Position numbers and translations under genes: made by a program. From Nocardia altamirensis NBRC 108246 (GTDB lineage: Bacteria > Actinomycetota > Actinomycetes > Mycobacteriales > Mycobacteriaceae): a stretch of DNA of 64,000 nt. Below are positions 8,854 to 18,194 of the stretch, piece by piece. Each line of letters starts with the position of its first letter. Position 1 is the stretch's first letter. The notes under the pieces were generated by a model. It searched no databases. It was not told the origin of the DNA and was given only the letters and a program-made list of their open reading frames with translations. The stretch spans positions 1 to 64,000 of the forward strand of contig NZ_BDAY01000022.1 of the NCBI RefSeq assembly GCF_001612685.1. The letters are read 5' to 3'.

Positions 8854-8911
8854 CATACTTTCGTATGAAGTCTGGTTCTCAGCCCATGTCAAGCCATTAT
8901 ACGACTGTATG
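8854..8911. promoter_or_regulatory. Twin TetR-type operators
   Basis: CATAC-TTTC-GTATG at 8854-8867 and TATAC-GACT-GTATG at 8898-8911 share arm sequence and the 4-nt spacer, with centres 44 bp apart (about four helical turns). They occupy the divergent TetR/aguA promoter, the expected place for the operator of the TetR protein. Confidence 0.6.
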
Positions 8912-8952
8912 GTCAAGGCGTTGCACTGAGCTGCGAGCCGAATGGACACCTC

Positions 8953-10044
8953 ATGCGAATCGAACTGAAAACGCACCCCGCCGCCGACGGATTCCGGATG
9001 CCCGCCGAGTGGGACCCGCACACAGGCTGCTTCCTGGCCTGGCCGGAGAACACCTACTTCTGGCGGCAAGGCGCGAAGCCGGCACAGGATGTCGTCGCCA
9101 CGATCGCCGACGCCATCGCCACGACCGGCGAGCAGGTGACGGTCACCGTGTCGGCCCGCCAATACCTGCACGCCCGCCTGCGATTGACCGCCGCGGTCCG
9201 GGTGGTCGAGGTGTCGACGGCGAACGCATGGGCGCGCGATATCGCACCGTCGTTCGTCGTGGACGGCGCCGGTGGACTGCGCGGCGTCGACTGGCGATTC
9301 AACGGCTACGGCAACCGCTCACCGTACTGGCACGCCGACGACGCCTACGCCGCGAAATTGCTGGATCTCGAACGCGTCGACCGCTATTCGGGACCGGTGG
9401 CGTTCGAGGGCGGCATGCTCGATGTCGACGGGCTGGGCACCGGGCTGGTAGCCGAGGAGTGCCTGCTCGACCCCGCACGGTACCGAAATCCGGACCGCGA
9501 CACCATCAACGCCGCCGTGCGTGACTTCCTCGGCGTCGACAAGCTCATCTGGCTGCCCTTCGGCTTGGTCGACGACGGCACGGCCGGGCACATGGACAAC
9601 ATGGCGCGCTTCGTCGCGCCCGGCCAGGTGCTGCTCGCGTGGACCGACGACGAACGCGATTCACAGTTCGAACGCAGCGCCGCGGCGTTGGCCCGGCTGA
9701 CCAGCGCGACCGATGCGACGGGAAATCCGTTGACCGTGCACAAGATTCCCATTCCCGGACCGCTCCACATGACCGAGGAAGAAGGCGCGGGCACCGACCT
9801 CGGATCCGCGGTGAACCGCGCCGGCGAACGACTTGCCGGTTCCTACGTCAACTTCTATCTCGCCAACGGCGCCGTGCTTGTGCCGCAACTGGATCCGGCC
9901 ACCGACGCCGAGGCCGTCGCCGTGCTCGGCGCACTGTTTCCGTCGCGCGCGGTGGTACCGCTGCAGACCAGGGATCTCCTGCTCGGCGGCGGCAACATCC
10001 ATTGCGCGACACGGGAGATACCCGAGCCCGGCGGTACTCGATGA
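8953..10044 (+). CDS. aguA: Agmatine deiminase
   Basis: The 363-residue protein belongs to the PAD-like guanidine-modifying fold. It should convert agmatine to N-carbamoylputrescine and ammonia in polyamine or arginine metabolism. The catalytic Cys is near the C-terminus in GGGNIHC, and the His is in GHMDN. RDIAPSF and EGGMLDVDG carry the substrate-binding acids. Length matches the family. It is probably regulated by the divergent TetR gene through the twin palindromes and is translationally coupled (ATGA) to a membrane protein. No N-carbamoylputrescine amidase is adjacent. Confidence 0.85.
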   Translation: MRIELKTHPAADGFRMPAEWDPHTGCFLAWPENTYFWRQGAKPAQDVVATIADAIATTGEQVTVTVSARQYLHARLRLTAAVRVVEVSTANAWARDIAPSFVVDGAGGLRGVDWRFNGYGNRSPYWHADDAYAAKLLDLERVDRYSGPVAFEGGMLDVDGLGTGLVAEECLLDPARYRNPDRDTINAAVRDFLGVDKLIWLPFGLVDDGTAGHMDNMARFVAPGQVLLAWTDDERDSQFERSAAALARLTSATDATGNPLTVHKIPIPGPLHMTEEEGAGTDLGSAVNRAGERLAGSYVNFYLANGAVLVPQLDPATDAEAVAVLGALFPSRAVVPLQTRDLLLGGGNIHCATREIPEPGGTR

Positions 10045-10721
10045 AACGGGACTACGCCAAAATCGCCTGGCTGGTCTGCGATATCGGGCTTTCGCCCGCC
10101 GCGTACTACCTCACCAGGGCACTGGGTTTCGAGATCGTGGCGTCGCTGGTGACGGCGACGGCGGTGGCCGCGCTCTGGCTCGCCGTCGGCATGATCAGGA
10201 CCCGCAAAGCCGATGGGGTCGCCTTCGTCATGATGGCCACCTACGCGCTGATGCTCGCGATGGCGGCGGCGACCGAGGACGCGCGGCTGATCCTGGTGCG
10301 TGATCCGCTGATCAGCATCGCCATCGGCGCGCTCTTTCTGGTCAGCTGCCGCACCTCGCGCCCGGCTACCGCCTACCTCGCTCAGCGCTTGCACGAGGAG
10401 GAACCGAACGCCGAGCAGGATCCGCGATACCTCTCCGGGCATCGGGTGCAGACCGTGGTGTGGGGCGTCGCGCTCGTCGCCGAATCGGCGCTCCGGATAG
10501 GGCTGATCTTCGCCGTGCCCGTCTCGGTGGCGGCGGGTCTGTCGCCCGCGGTGGAACTCGGGCTGACCGCGTTGCTGATCGGCTGGACCATCTGGTACCG
10601 CATCCGCCACAGCCACGGGTCCACAACGCCTGGCGCACAAGATGATTCCTCGTCAGCTGCCGCCGAACTCCTGGTCGAGGACGACTCCTACCGGCGCAGT
10701 CCGCACGTCGAGGCCTCATGA
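10041..10721 (+). CDS. VC0807-like multi-pass membrane protein
   Basis: The 226-residue protein has about six hydrophobic segments: roughly 10-30, 35-52, 60-78, 88-102, 140-160 and 165-185. It resembles the VC0807/septation-protein-A-like family of unknown function. The C-terminal ~35 residues are polar and acidic. It overlaps the aguA stop by ATGA, so it is made from the same message. A transport or membrane role linked to agmatine or polyamine is possible but rests only on position. Confidence 0.65.
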   Translation: MKRDYAKIAWLVCDIGLSPAAYYLTRALGFEIVASLVTATAVAALWLAVGMIRTRKADGVAFVMMATYALMLAMAAATEDARLILVRDPLISIAIGALFLVSCRTSRPATAYLAQRLHEEEPNAEQDPRYLSGHRVQTVVWGVALVAESALRIGLIFAVPVSVAAGLSPAVELGLTALLIGWTIWYRIRHSHGSTTPGAQDDSSSAAAELLVEDDSYRRSPHVEAS

Positions 10722-10867
10722 AACTCGGGCCAGAAGGCAGCGCCGATCCCGTGAGAACGACCAAGGCCCGCCCGTTGACGATTCGGTACCGTGGGTGCCG
10801 TGCGGCCGTCGGCGGCCGCACGGGTGGGTGCGATCGTTCGGGATCGCAATAAGCAAGGGAGGGAATC

Positions 10868-12088
10868 ATGGTCGACACGGAGGCCGAGAACCGCATAGAA
10901 CAGGTCGACAAGACGTTCTTCGACGACCCGCACGAGTACTACCGTCGCTGGCGCGAACGCGGTCCGGTGCTGCGAGTCCAGTTTCCCGTCGGCGAGCCGG
11001 TGTGGGTGGTCATCGGCTATGCCGAAGGGCGCGCGGCACTCGCGCACGCACGGCTGCGCAAAAGCATGGCGGGCGTCGCCGAGCTGATGCGCCGGAGAAA
11101 CCCTGACGCGTCGATGGATTCGCAAGCCATAGCGCTGTCGTCGCACATGCTCAACACCGATCCGCCCGAGCACACCCGGCTGCGCAAGATGATCAACAAG
11201 GCGTTCACCGCTCGCCGGGTTGCGGTGCTGCGCCCAAGGATCGAGCAGATCACCGCCGAATTGCTCGACGCGATGGCCGAACACGACGAGGTCGACCTGA
11301 TCGAGGCGTTCGCGACGCCGCTGCCGGTCACGGTGATCTGCGAGCTGCTCGGCGTGCCGTTCACGGATCGCACGGAGTTCCAGTATTGGACCAAGGTGAT
11401 CGTCTCGACGTCCGGCGAGGTGGACGAGCGCAACCGCTGTTACGCCGAAATGGCAAGCTACCTGACAGATCTGGTGCAGGCCAAGCGAACCGACCCCGGG
11501 GACGACATCCTCTCCGGCCTGGCGCAGACCCGCGAAGACGACGACCAGCTCACCGACCAGGAGCTGGTGGCGATGGCGTTCCTGCTGCTGATCGCCGGGC
11601 ACGAGACGACGGTGAACCTCATCGCCAACGGCACCTACGCGTTGCTGCGCAACGAATCCCAGTTCGAGGCGCTGCGCAAGGATCCGTCCGCCGTGCCCGC
11701 TGCGGTGGAGGAATTCCTGCGCTTCGAAGGCCCGGTCGACTGGGCGACGGTGCGCTACACCGAGGAACCGGTGACGATCGGCGACACCGAGATTCCGGCA
11801 GGGGAATTCATCTACGTCGCCTTGTCCGCCGCCAACCGCGACCCTGCGCGCTACCACGATCCCGACGAACTCGACACCACCGGTGACACTTCCGGTCACC
11901 TGGCCTTCGGCCACGGCATCCACTTCTGCGTCGGGGCGCCACTGGCCCGGGTCGAAGCCGAGATCGCCTTCTCCGCACTGCTCCAACGGTTCCCGGATCT
12001 CACGCTGGCAACGTCGTCGGAGGAGCTGACCTGGCAACCGAGCCTGCTCATCCGCGGTCTCGCTGCACTGCCGGTCAACCTGCGCTAA
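10868..12088 (+). CDS. Cytochrome P450
   Basis: This is a complete 406-residue soluble bacterial P450 resembling the CYP105/CYP107 group. The I-helix has AGHETT, the K-helix ExxR is in EEFLRFEG, and the haem loop FGHGIHFCVGAPLAR carries the Cys ligand. It hydroxylates or epoxidises a small organic substrate using electrons from a ferredoxin. AAGGGAGG precedes the ATG. No ferredoxin gene is adjacent, but the next gene encodes a membrane-attached reductase with its own 2Fe-2S domain that might serve it. The substrate is unknown. Confidence 0.9.
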   Translation: MVDTEAENRIEQVDKTFFDDPHEYYRRWRERGPVLRVQFPVGEPVWVVIGYAEGRAALAHARLRKSMAGVAELMRRRNPDASMDSQAIALSSHMLNTDPPEHTRLRKMINKAFTARRVAVLRPRIEQITAELLDAMAEHDEVDLIEAFATPLPVTVICELLGVPFTDRTEFQYWTKVIVSTSGEVDERNRCYAEMASYLTDLVQAKRTDPGDDILSGLAQTREDDDQLTDQELVAMAFLLLIAGHETTVNLIANGTYALLRNESQFEALRKDPSAVPAAVEEFLRFEGPVDWATVRYTEEPVTIGDTEIPAGEFIYVALSAANRDPARYHDPDELDTTGDTSGHLAFGHGIHFCVGAPLARVEAEIAFSALLQRFPDLTLATSSEELTWQPSLLIRGLAALPVNLR

Positions 12089-12165
12089 GAGACGCCAACG
12101 CCCTCCCCTCTGATTCGGGTTTCGAACTCAGGGTGTTCCCCGATGTGGACCAGCGCCGGGCTGCA

Positions 12166-12201
12166 CATACTGGATTAGTCGATATCGACTAATCCAGTAT
12201 G
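12166..12201. promoter_or_regulatory. Perfect 36-bp palindrome
   Basis: The half-site CATACTGGATTAGTCGAT (12166-12183) is followed directly by its exact reverse complement (12184-12201), with no spacer or mismatch. It ends 14 bp before the ATG of the reductase fusion, so it should overlap the promoter or 5' UTR. The likely binder is the PadR-family protein encoded two genes on, or another dimeric regulator. On the DNA it could also form a cruciform. Confidence 0.7.
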
Positions 12202-12215
12202 CAGAGGTCACACCG

Positions 12216-14030
12216 ATGTCATCGCAGACTCGCACCGCCGTACCGACGACACCGACACCCAGTCGGCGGAACGCACGAATCGTGTTGTCCAGCTTCGCCT
12301 TCTTCATGCTCGTCGCCGCGGTGCTGCCACCGCTGTTCCCGCCGACCATCGCTTGGGCACACCGGCCGATGTCCTACCTCCTGGCCGCGCTCAGTGCCGG
12401 TCTGGCGCTCCTGATCACCGTGCGGCCAGCGACGCCGCGCACGGTACTGCTGACGATCGGCTGGGTGCTGGTCATCGCGACTGTGCTGCAAGCCTTTGCC
12501 GTCGGCGACGTGGTCGCCATGTTCGGGACCTGGCTGGTGGTGCCCGCGCTCGCGCTGCTCGCCGGACAGTTGCGGCCGCGCGGGCGCAAGGTATTGCTCG
12601 CCGCGCACGTGCTCTCCGGCGCGCTCTGGGCAGGCATCGGACTCACCGTGTGCGCGATGGCGGTTGCCGCGATGCACGCAGGCGACGTTCGCAGCAGCGC
12701 AGCAATTTACGAGCTGATGGCGGTTTTCGACATCACGCTGCTGCCGTGGGCGAACTTTGCCACTATCCTCACCGGGCTCGCCCTCGGGCTCACCACCGGT
12801 TGGGGGCTGCTGCGGTACTACTGGGTGGCCGGCAAAATGGTTATCGCCGTTGGCATTCTGATGATGGCCTTCGGATTCGTGCACGACACTTTGGAAGTAG
12901 CCGGGGAACAGGCCGAGCACTTGGCGGCAACCGGCGGGACGACCGCCGATCTGACCAGCGCCGCCGACGTGGTGCTGTGGAGCTTTGTCGCGGCGACGCT
13001 CGGTCTCGTTGTCGCGATACTGCTGTCGCTGTACAAGCCGGGCGGGCGGACCCGGCGTGGACGACGGCTGTTGCCCGCCAAGAGCATTCGGCAGCCCGAG
13101 CGCAAGGCGACGGTCGCCGACATGCGGCCGATCGCCGACGATACCGTGGCCCTTACCCTCCGCGCCGAAGACGGTGCGCCACTGCCGACCTGGGCGCCCG
13201 GTGCGCACATCGATGTGGTGCTGCCGTCCGGACGGGTTCGGCAGTACTCGCTCTACGGCGACCCCGCCGATGCCGACAGCTATCGGATCGCGGTGCTGCG
13301 CGAGCCGAACGGGCGTGGCGGATCGAACGAGATCCACGCGATGCCGGTGGGCACGACGATCGGTATTCGCGGACCGCGCAACAACTTTCCGCTCGTGGAC
13401 GCCACGGCGTACCTGTTCGTCGCCGGTGGCATCGGGATCACCCCGTTCCTGCCCATGATCGACCGGCTCGAGCGCGCGTCGGCGCCGTGGCAGCTGCTCT
13501 ATCGCGGACGGTCGTTGTCCAGCATGGCTTTTGCCACCGCGCTGCGGCACCAGTACCCCGGCCATGTCGCACTACTGCCCAGTGACGCACACCCGCGTCC
13601 CGACCTCGCCGAGGTACTGGGCAAGACCCCGACCGGTGTCGCGGTGTACGGCTGCGGGCCGCAAGGGCTGCTCGACGCACTCGAGGCGGCCATGGCCACG
13701 CAGTGTCCGCACGGGACACTACAGGTCGAGCGATTCGCCGCCACCGAACGCACGGCCGAAAACCTGCCCTTCGAGGCCGAGTTGCGGCGCTCGGGTGTCG
13801 TGGTGCCGGTGCCCACTGATCGGACGCTGCTCGCGGCCATCGAAGACATCGTGCCGACGATCGACCGTTCCTGCGTGGACGGCATCTGCGGCAGCTGCGC
13901 GACCAGGGTGCTCACCGGACGTCCCGACCATCGCGACGACGTCCTGCAACCCGGCGAACGCGAGCGCACCGATATCATCTATCCCTGCGTCTCTCGTGCA
14001 CACGGGAAGCGCATCGTGCTCGACGTGTAG
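12216..14030 (+). CDS. Membrane-anchored ferredoxin/oxygenase reductase fusion
   Basis: The 604-residue fusion starts with about eight hydrophobic segments (roughly 22-275), the middle part resembling DUF2269 (HVLSGALWAG). From ~290 it is a phthalate-dioxygenase-reductase-like module: flavin-binding RQYSLYG and GGSNEIH, nucleotide-binding GGIGITPF, and a C-terminal plant-type 2Fe-2S domain (CVDGICGSC and a last Cys in YPCVS). It should pass electrons from NAD(P)H to an iron-sulphur or haem partner at the membrane. The neighbours are an upstream P450 and a downstream PadR gene. Joining this reductase to an eight-helix membrane domain is unusual. Confidence 0.75.
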   Translation: MSSQTRTAVPTTPTPSRRNARIVLSSFAFFMLVAAVLPPLFPPTIAWAHRPMSYLLAALSAGLALLITVRPATPRTVLLTIGWVLVIATVLQAFAVGDVVAMFGTWLVVPALALLAGQLRPRGRKVLLAAHVLSGALWAGIGLTVCAMAVAAMHAGDVRSSAAIYELMAVFDITLLPWANFATILTGLALGLTTGWGLLRYYWVAGKMVIAVGILMMAFGFVHDTLEVAGEQAEHLAATGGTTADLTSAADVVLWSFVAATLGLVVAILLSLYKPGGRTRRGRRLLPAKSIRQPERKATVADMRPIADDTVALTLRAEDGAPLPTWAPGAHIDVVLPSGRVRQYSLYGDPADADSYRIAVLREPNGRGGSNEIHAMPVGTTIGIRGPRNNFPLVDATAYLFVAGGIGITPFLPMIDRLERASAPWQLLYRGRSLSSMAFATALRHQYPGHVALLPSDAHPRPDLAEVLGKTPTGVAVYGCGPQGLLDALEAAMATQCPHGTLQVERFAATERTAENLPFEAELRRSGVVVPVPTDRTLLAAIEDIVPTIDRSCVDGICGSCATRVLTGRPDHRDDVLQPGERERTDIIYPCVSRAHGKRIVLDV

Positions 14031-14074
14031 CGAGGTCGCTTCGTCGATGGTCCGCGACACGAGGAGGATCCGCG

Positions 14075-14680
14075 GTGACACAGCGGGATCCGCTCCGCAA
14101 TCTGCTCGCGGTAACCGTGCTCGGATACCTGCTCGAACGCCCGATGCACCCCTACGAGTTGGGGAAACTGCTCAAGCAACGGAACGCCGGTCTCAGCTTC
14201 GACTACAAGCACGCCTCGCTCTACATGGTTGTCGAGCAGTTGAGCCGCGCCGGATACATCGAACCCGATCGGGTCGAGCGCGACGGGCAACGCCCCGAAC
14301 GAACCGTGTACCGCTACACCGCATCCGGCCGAGCGCGACTGCTCGACCGGATGCGCGAACTGGTGTCGGTGCCCGCCACCGAGCATCGGCAGTTCGAGGC
14401 CGCGCTGGCGCTGATCGTGACCCTGCCGCCGCAGGAGATCCCCGAGCTGCTCGAACAACGCAAGCAGGCGCTCACCGAGCAGGCCGAGCGGCAGCGGAAG
14501 TCGTTGCGCAACAACGAAGTCGACCCGCTGTTCCTGATCGAGTACGACTATCGCCTCGAGCTGATCCAGGCCGAACTCCGCTTCATCGAACGGTTCAGCG
14601 AGCTGGTCAGGAAGGAGCCCGCCGCGCTCGGCGACTTCTGGCAGTCGCTGCATGCGCGCTGGGGTCCGGCCGCCACCTGA
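14075..14680 (+). CDS. PadR-family transcriptional regulator
   Basis: The 201-residue protein has a PadR winged helix in its first ~90 residues (LLAVTVLGYLLERPMHPYEL, then ASLYMVVEQLSRAGYIE) and a longer helical C-terminal dimerisation domain (Vir-type). The GTG start has GAGGAGG upstream. It lies 44 bp after the membrane reductase and is probably co-transcribed, so it may repress that gene through the 36-bp palindrome. The inducing ligand is unknown. Confidence 0.85.
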   Translation: MTQRDPLRNLLAVTVLGYLLERPMHPYELGKLLKQRNAGLSFDYKHASLYMVVEQLSRAGYIEPDRVERDGQRPERTVYRYTASGRARLLDRMRELVSVPATEHRQFEAALALIVTLPPQEIPELLEQRKQALTEQAERQRKSLRNNEVDPLFLIEYDYRLELIQAELRFIERFSELVRKEPAALGDFWQSLHARWGPAAT

Positions 14681-14681
14681 G

Positions 14682-15122
14682 TCAGTTCGCGGAGCCGACG
14701 GGGGTCAGCAGGACGAGCGGAATCTCGCGAGTCGTCTTCTCCTGGTACCCGCCGTAGGTCTTGTACGAGGCGACCACGCGTGGCCACAGCTTCGCGCGCT
14801 CTTCCGGCGTGGCGGGCTTGGCCTTCATCGGCTGGCGCGGTCCGTTGCGCACCGACACCAAGACGTCGGGGTTGTCGCGGAGGTTGTGGTACCACGCCGG
14901 GTGGACCGGGTCGCCGCCGCGGGAGGCGACGACGACATAGGTGTCGCCGTCGACGAGCGGGGCGGTCAGCATCACCGCGTGCGGGCGACCCGATTTGCGT
15001 CCGGTCGTGACCAATTCGATCGACGGCATGCCGCCGAACTCGCTGCCCAACTTTCCGCAACTGACCGCCAGCAAGAGCCGGTGTCCCGTGTTCATGGCTT
15101 TCAATGCAATGTTCGGAGGCAT
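14682..15122 (-). CDS. Deazaflavin (F420)-dependent nitroreductase family protein
   Basis: This 146-residue split beta-barrel protein belongs to the DUF385/Ddn group, whose mycobacterial members use F420H2 or bind FMN. The typical core is present: IELVTTGRKSGRPHAVML, VVVASRGGDPVHPAWYHNL and a YGGYQEKTTREIPLVLL end. It probably reduces quinones or other lipophilic acceptors in the cytosol or at the membrane. The promoter has a nested inverted repeat. It converges on the PadR gene, with stops one base apart. Confidence 0.75.
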   Translation of the reverse strand: MPPNIALKAMNTGHRLLLAVSCGKLGSEFGGMPSIELVTTGRKSGRPHAVMLTAPLVDGDTYVVVASRGGDPVHPAWYHNLRDNPDVLVSVRNGPRQPMKAKPATPEERAKLWPRVVASYKTYGGYQEKTTREIPLVLLTPVGSAN

Positions 15123-15136
15123 GACGTCCTTTCGGT

Positions 15137-15167
15137 TTACCGTTAAAGTATCTGATACTCACGGTAA
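15137..15167. promoter_or_regulatory. Nested inverted repeats upstream of the Ddn-like gene
   Basis: A 13-bp palindrome, AGTATCTGATACT (15147-15159), sits inside a wider inverted repeat, TTACCGT...ACGGTAA (15137-15143 / 15161-15167). Both lie within 45 bp of the start and likely bind a dimeric regulator not encoded next to it. Confidence 0.5.
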
Positions 15168-15181
15168 CGGTCTATAGTCCG

Positions 15182-17218
15182 TTAGTCGGAGAGCCCGCGC
15201 CGGATCAGCAGCGGCTCGATCTCGGGCGCGCGTCCTCGAACCGACTCGAACGCCGCCATCGGGTCCACCGAACCGCCCATGGCCAGCAGCTCGCGCCGGA
15301 ACACCTCGCCCTTCGCCCTGATCGACGCGGCGCCGTCGCCGAACCACTGCACCGTGTCGGCGTCGAGCACCTCGCTCCAGATATAGGAGTAATAGCCTGC
15401 CGCATAGCCGCTGGCGAAGATGTGGGCGAAGTACCCCGTGCGATACCGGGGTGGGATCGCTGCCATCGAAACGCCCGCTTTGCGCAGCGCCTCGTCCTCG
15501 AATGTTTCGGCATCCGTGCCCGCCAACGCTTCGCCGCCGGAGACTCGATGCCAAGCCCAATCCAGCAGTGCCGCACCGAGATACTCGACAGTCCGGAAAC
15601 CCTCACCGAACCGCCTGGCCGTCGCCATCCGTTCGATGAGCTCGGCGGGCATCGGTTCGCCGGTCTCGTAATGCTTGGCGTAGTTCGCCAGCACCTCGGG
15701 GCGATCCATCCACATCTCGTTCACCTGCGACGGGAATTCGACGAAGTCCCTCGGCACCTCGGTCCCCGAGAACGAGGGGTACTGGACATCCGAGAACAGC
15801 CCGTGCAGCGCATGGCCGAACTCGTGGAACAGCGTCCGGACGTTGTCCCAGGTGAGCAGAGCAGGCTCGCCTGCAGGGGGTTTCACGATGTTCAGGTTGT
15901 TGACGACCACCGGCCGCGTTCCCAAAAGGCCTGACTGGCTGACCAATTCGTTCATCCACGCGCCACCGCGCTTCGACGGGCGGGTGAAGAAATCACCGAG
16001 GAACAACCCCAGCGCGCTGCCGTCAGCGTCGAACACCTCGAAGACCCGCACCTCCGGGTGGTAGCCGACCAGATCATCCCGCTCCAGCACGGTGATCCCA
16101 TACACCTGCTCGGCGGCGAAGAACACCCCGTCACGCAGCACCCGATCAAGTTCCAGATAAGGACGCAACGCATCGCCATCCACCGAGAACCGTTCGGCCC
16201 GAACCTTTTCCGACCAGAACTGCCAATCCCACGAGCGGAGGTCGGCGTCCTCGCCGTCGGATGCTTGCATTGCCGCCGACAATTCCGCGGCCTCCCGCTC
16301 GGCGTTCCCGACCGCGGGCGGGACCAGCCTGCCGAGCATCTCGTCAACCGCCTCAACAGTTTTCGCCGTCTGGTCGGCGACCGAGTACGCCGCATAATCC
16401 GGGTAGCCGAGCAAGGTGGCCTGCTCTGCGCGCAGCGCGGCGATCCGGATCGCGAGGTCGTTGTTGCCGCTCGCGCCACGCCCCAGCGATGCCGTCATGA
16501 CCCGCTGCCGCACCTCCCGGTCCGCAAGTTCGGCGAGGACAGGCTGATTGGAGACGTTCTGCAGACTCACCACCCATGCTCCGGCGTGCCCCAGTGTGCC
16601 GGCGTTCTCCGCCGCGGCAGCCACCGCCGCGGGCGCGAGCCCGACCAGGTCCTCCGCCTTGTCGACGACAAGCGCGGCCGCCTTGGTATCGGTCATGATG
16701 TTCTGCCGGAATTCCGTTGCTGCCGTGGCGAGTTCGGCGTTGAGCTCACGCAACCGCCGCTGCCCCTCGGCATCGAGCCTGGCCCCGGCCCGAACGAACC
16801 TGCGGTAGTACTCCTCTACCAGCCGTCCCCCCTCCGCATCCAACCCCAGCTCGTCCCGGCGCTGGTACAACGTCTCGACCCGCGCGAACAGGCCCGCGTC
16901 CAGATAGATCGCATCCCGATGCGCCGCCAGTCGCGGCGACATCTCCGCGTCGATCGCATCCGTCCCCGCACTCGCATCGGACCCGGAAATATTGAAGAAC
17001 ACATTCGCGACCCTGGTCAGCAACTCCCCCGACTGCTCGAGCGCCACAACCGTATTCGCAAACGTAGGCGCTTCCCCACTCCCGACAATCCCAGCCACCT
17101 CACCCAACTGCTCCGCCATCCCCCGCTCGAACGCGGGCACATAATGCTCCTCGCGAATCTCCGCAAACGGCGGCAGCTGATAAGGCAGCGCACTGCGCTC
17201 AAACAACGGATTGCTCAT
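15182..17218 (-). CDS. M3-family zinc oligopeptidase / dipeptidyl carboxypeptidase
   Basis: The 678-residue cytosolic metallopeptidase is of the thimet-oligopeptidase/Dcp type. The zinc site HEFGHALHG is at about 455-465, followed by the downstream Glu region typical of M3 enzymes. Length matches the Dcp/OpdA family (about 680). It trims short peptides during protein turnover. It has no signal peptide. It stands alone on the minus strand between the Ddn-like and DJ-1-like genes. Confidence 0.9.
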   Translation of the reverse strand: MSNPLFERSALPYQLPPFAEIREEHYVPAFERGMAEQLGEVAGIVGSGEAPTFANTVVALEQSGELLTRVANVFFNISGSDASAGTDAIDAEMSPRLAAHRDAIYLDAGLFARVETLYQRRDELGLDAEGGRLVEEYYRRFVRAGARLDAEGQRRLRELNAELATAATEFRQNIMTDTKAAALVVDKAEDLVGLAPAAVAAAAENAGTLGHAGAWVVSLQNVSNQPVLAELADREVRQRVMTASLGRGASGNNDLAIRIAALRAEQATLLGYPDYAAYSVADQTAKTVEAVDEMLGRLVPPAVGNAEREAAELSAAMQASDGEDADLRSWDWQFWSEKVRAERFSVDGDALRPYLELDRVLRDGVFFAAEQVYGITVLERDDLVGYHPEVRVFEVFDADGSALGLFLGDFFTRPSKRGGAWMNELVSQSGLLGTRPVVVNNLNIVKPPAGEPALLTWDNVRTLFHEFGHALHGLFSDVQYPSFSGTEVPRDFVEFPSQVNEMWMDRPEVLANYAKHYETGEPMPAELIERMATARRFGEGFRTVEYLGAALLDWAWHRVSGGEALAGTDAETFEDEALRKAGVSMAAIPPRYRTGYFAHIFASGYAAGYYSYIWSEVLDADTVQWFGDGAASIRAKGEVFRRELLAMGGSVDPMAAFESVRGRAPEIEPLLIRRGLSD

Positions 17219-17327
17219 CCCTGCACCCTATGCCGATCCCCCACCTCCGCCCCGGCACGCCCGGCCACCCAGCCCCGCAATCAGCAACAATCACCAGGTC
17301 AATCACGACTGCAGACGAAGTTCGGGG

Positions 17328-18101
17328 TCAGCGTTGGGCGGGGCGCTTTCGGGAGGTGAGGTGGCGGCGGGAGCGGGCTCGGGCGAGGGCTCCGTCCCAG
17401 AGGAGGCGGGGGATGGCGATGCCCTCGCGGAGGACGGTGCGGGGTTCGGCGGCGAGGAGGTCGGCGGCTTCGCGGGCGACTACCGCGGCGACCTTGCGGC
17501 GGACCGAGGCGGAGGCCTTGGACATGTGGCCGCTGTCGAAGGGGGGTTGGGGGTCGTATTCGATGAGAAGTTGGATGGCTTCGGCGGTTTCGCGGTTGGC
17601 GATCTCAGCGGTCAGCCAGAGGCCGAGGTCGATGCCTGCGGAAACACCTGCGGCGGTGACGATTTTGCCTTCGCGGACGATGCGATCGTCGGGGCGTGGG
17701 GTCACGCCCAAGGCCGACAGCGCGGGCAGACCCGCCCAGTGGGAGGTGGCGGACTTGCCTGCCAGCAGACCGGCTCGGGCGAGGATGACCGAACCGGTGC
17801 AGACGGACGTTGTCCAGAGGGTGGTCTTGTGGACGCGGCGTAGCCAGTCGGCCAGACCCGCGTCTTCTGCGGCAGTCGCGGTGGCAGGTCCGGAACCACC
17901 GATGAGAACGATGTCAGGGGCCGGGGTTTCCTCGAACGAGTGGGTGGCGGCGAGGATCAGGACGCCGCTGTCGGTGGTGATCGGGCCTGGTTCGTTCCAG
18001 ACGAACCGGATTTGCACGCCGGGGACCAGGCGGAGGACCTCGTAGGGTCCGATCACATCGAGCGCGGTCATGCCCGGATAGAGAACGATAGCGATCTGCA
18101 C
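17328..18101 (-). CDS. DJ-1/PfpI family protein (isonitrile-hydratase-like)
   Basis: The 257-residue DJ-1/PfpI-fold protein has its nucleophile-elbow Cys in TTSVCTGSVILARAGLL near residue 100, and the early acidic residue in DVIGPYEVL. This arrangement is shared by isonitrile hydratases and by the sensor half of GlxA-type AraC regulators. It lacks a DNA-binding domain, so an enzymatic role is likelier. The C-terminal ~30 residues are Arg-rich. The substrate is not predictable. Confidence 0.8.
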   Translation of the reverse strand: MQIAIVLYPGMTALDVIGPYEVLRLVPGVQIRFVWNEPGPITTDSGVLILAATHSFEETPAPDIVLIGGSGPATATAAEDAGLADWLRRVHKTTLWTTSVCTGSVILARAGLLAGKSATSHWAGLPALSALGVTPRPDDRIVREGKIVTAAGVSAGIDLGLWLTAEIANRETAEAIQLLIEYDPQPPFDSGHMSKASASVRRKVAAVVAREAADLLAAEPRTVLREGIAIPRLLWDGALARARSRRHLTSRKRPAQR

Positions 18102-18194
18102 AGCACCTCCCGTGGATATGTACGGGACAGTACTACGCGGACCTCGCAGTGTGGAGAACTACCTTTCGTACTCCGACGCAGCAGACGCACAACT

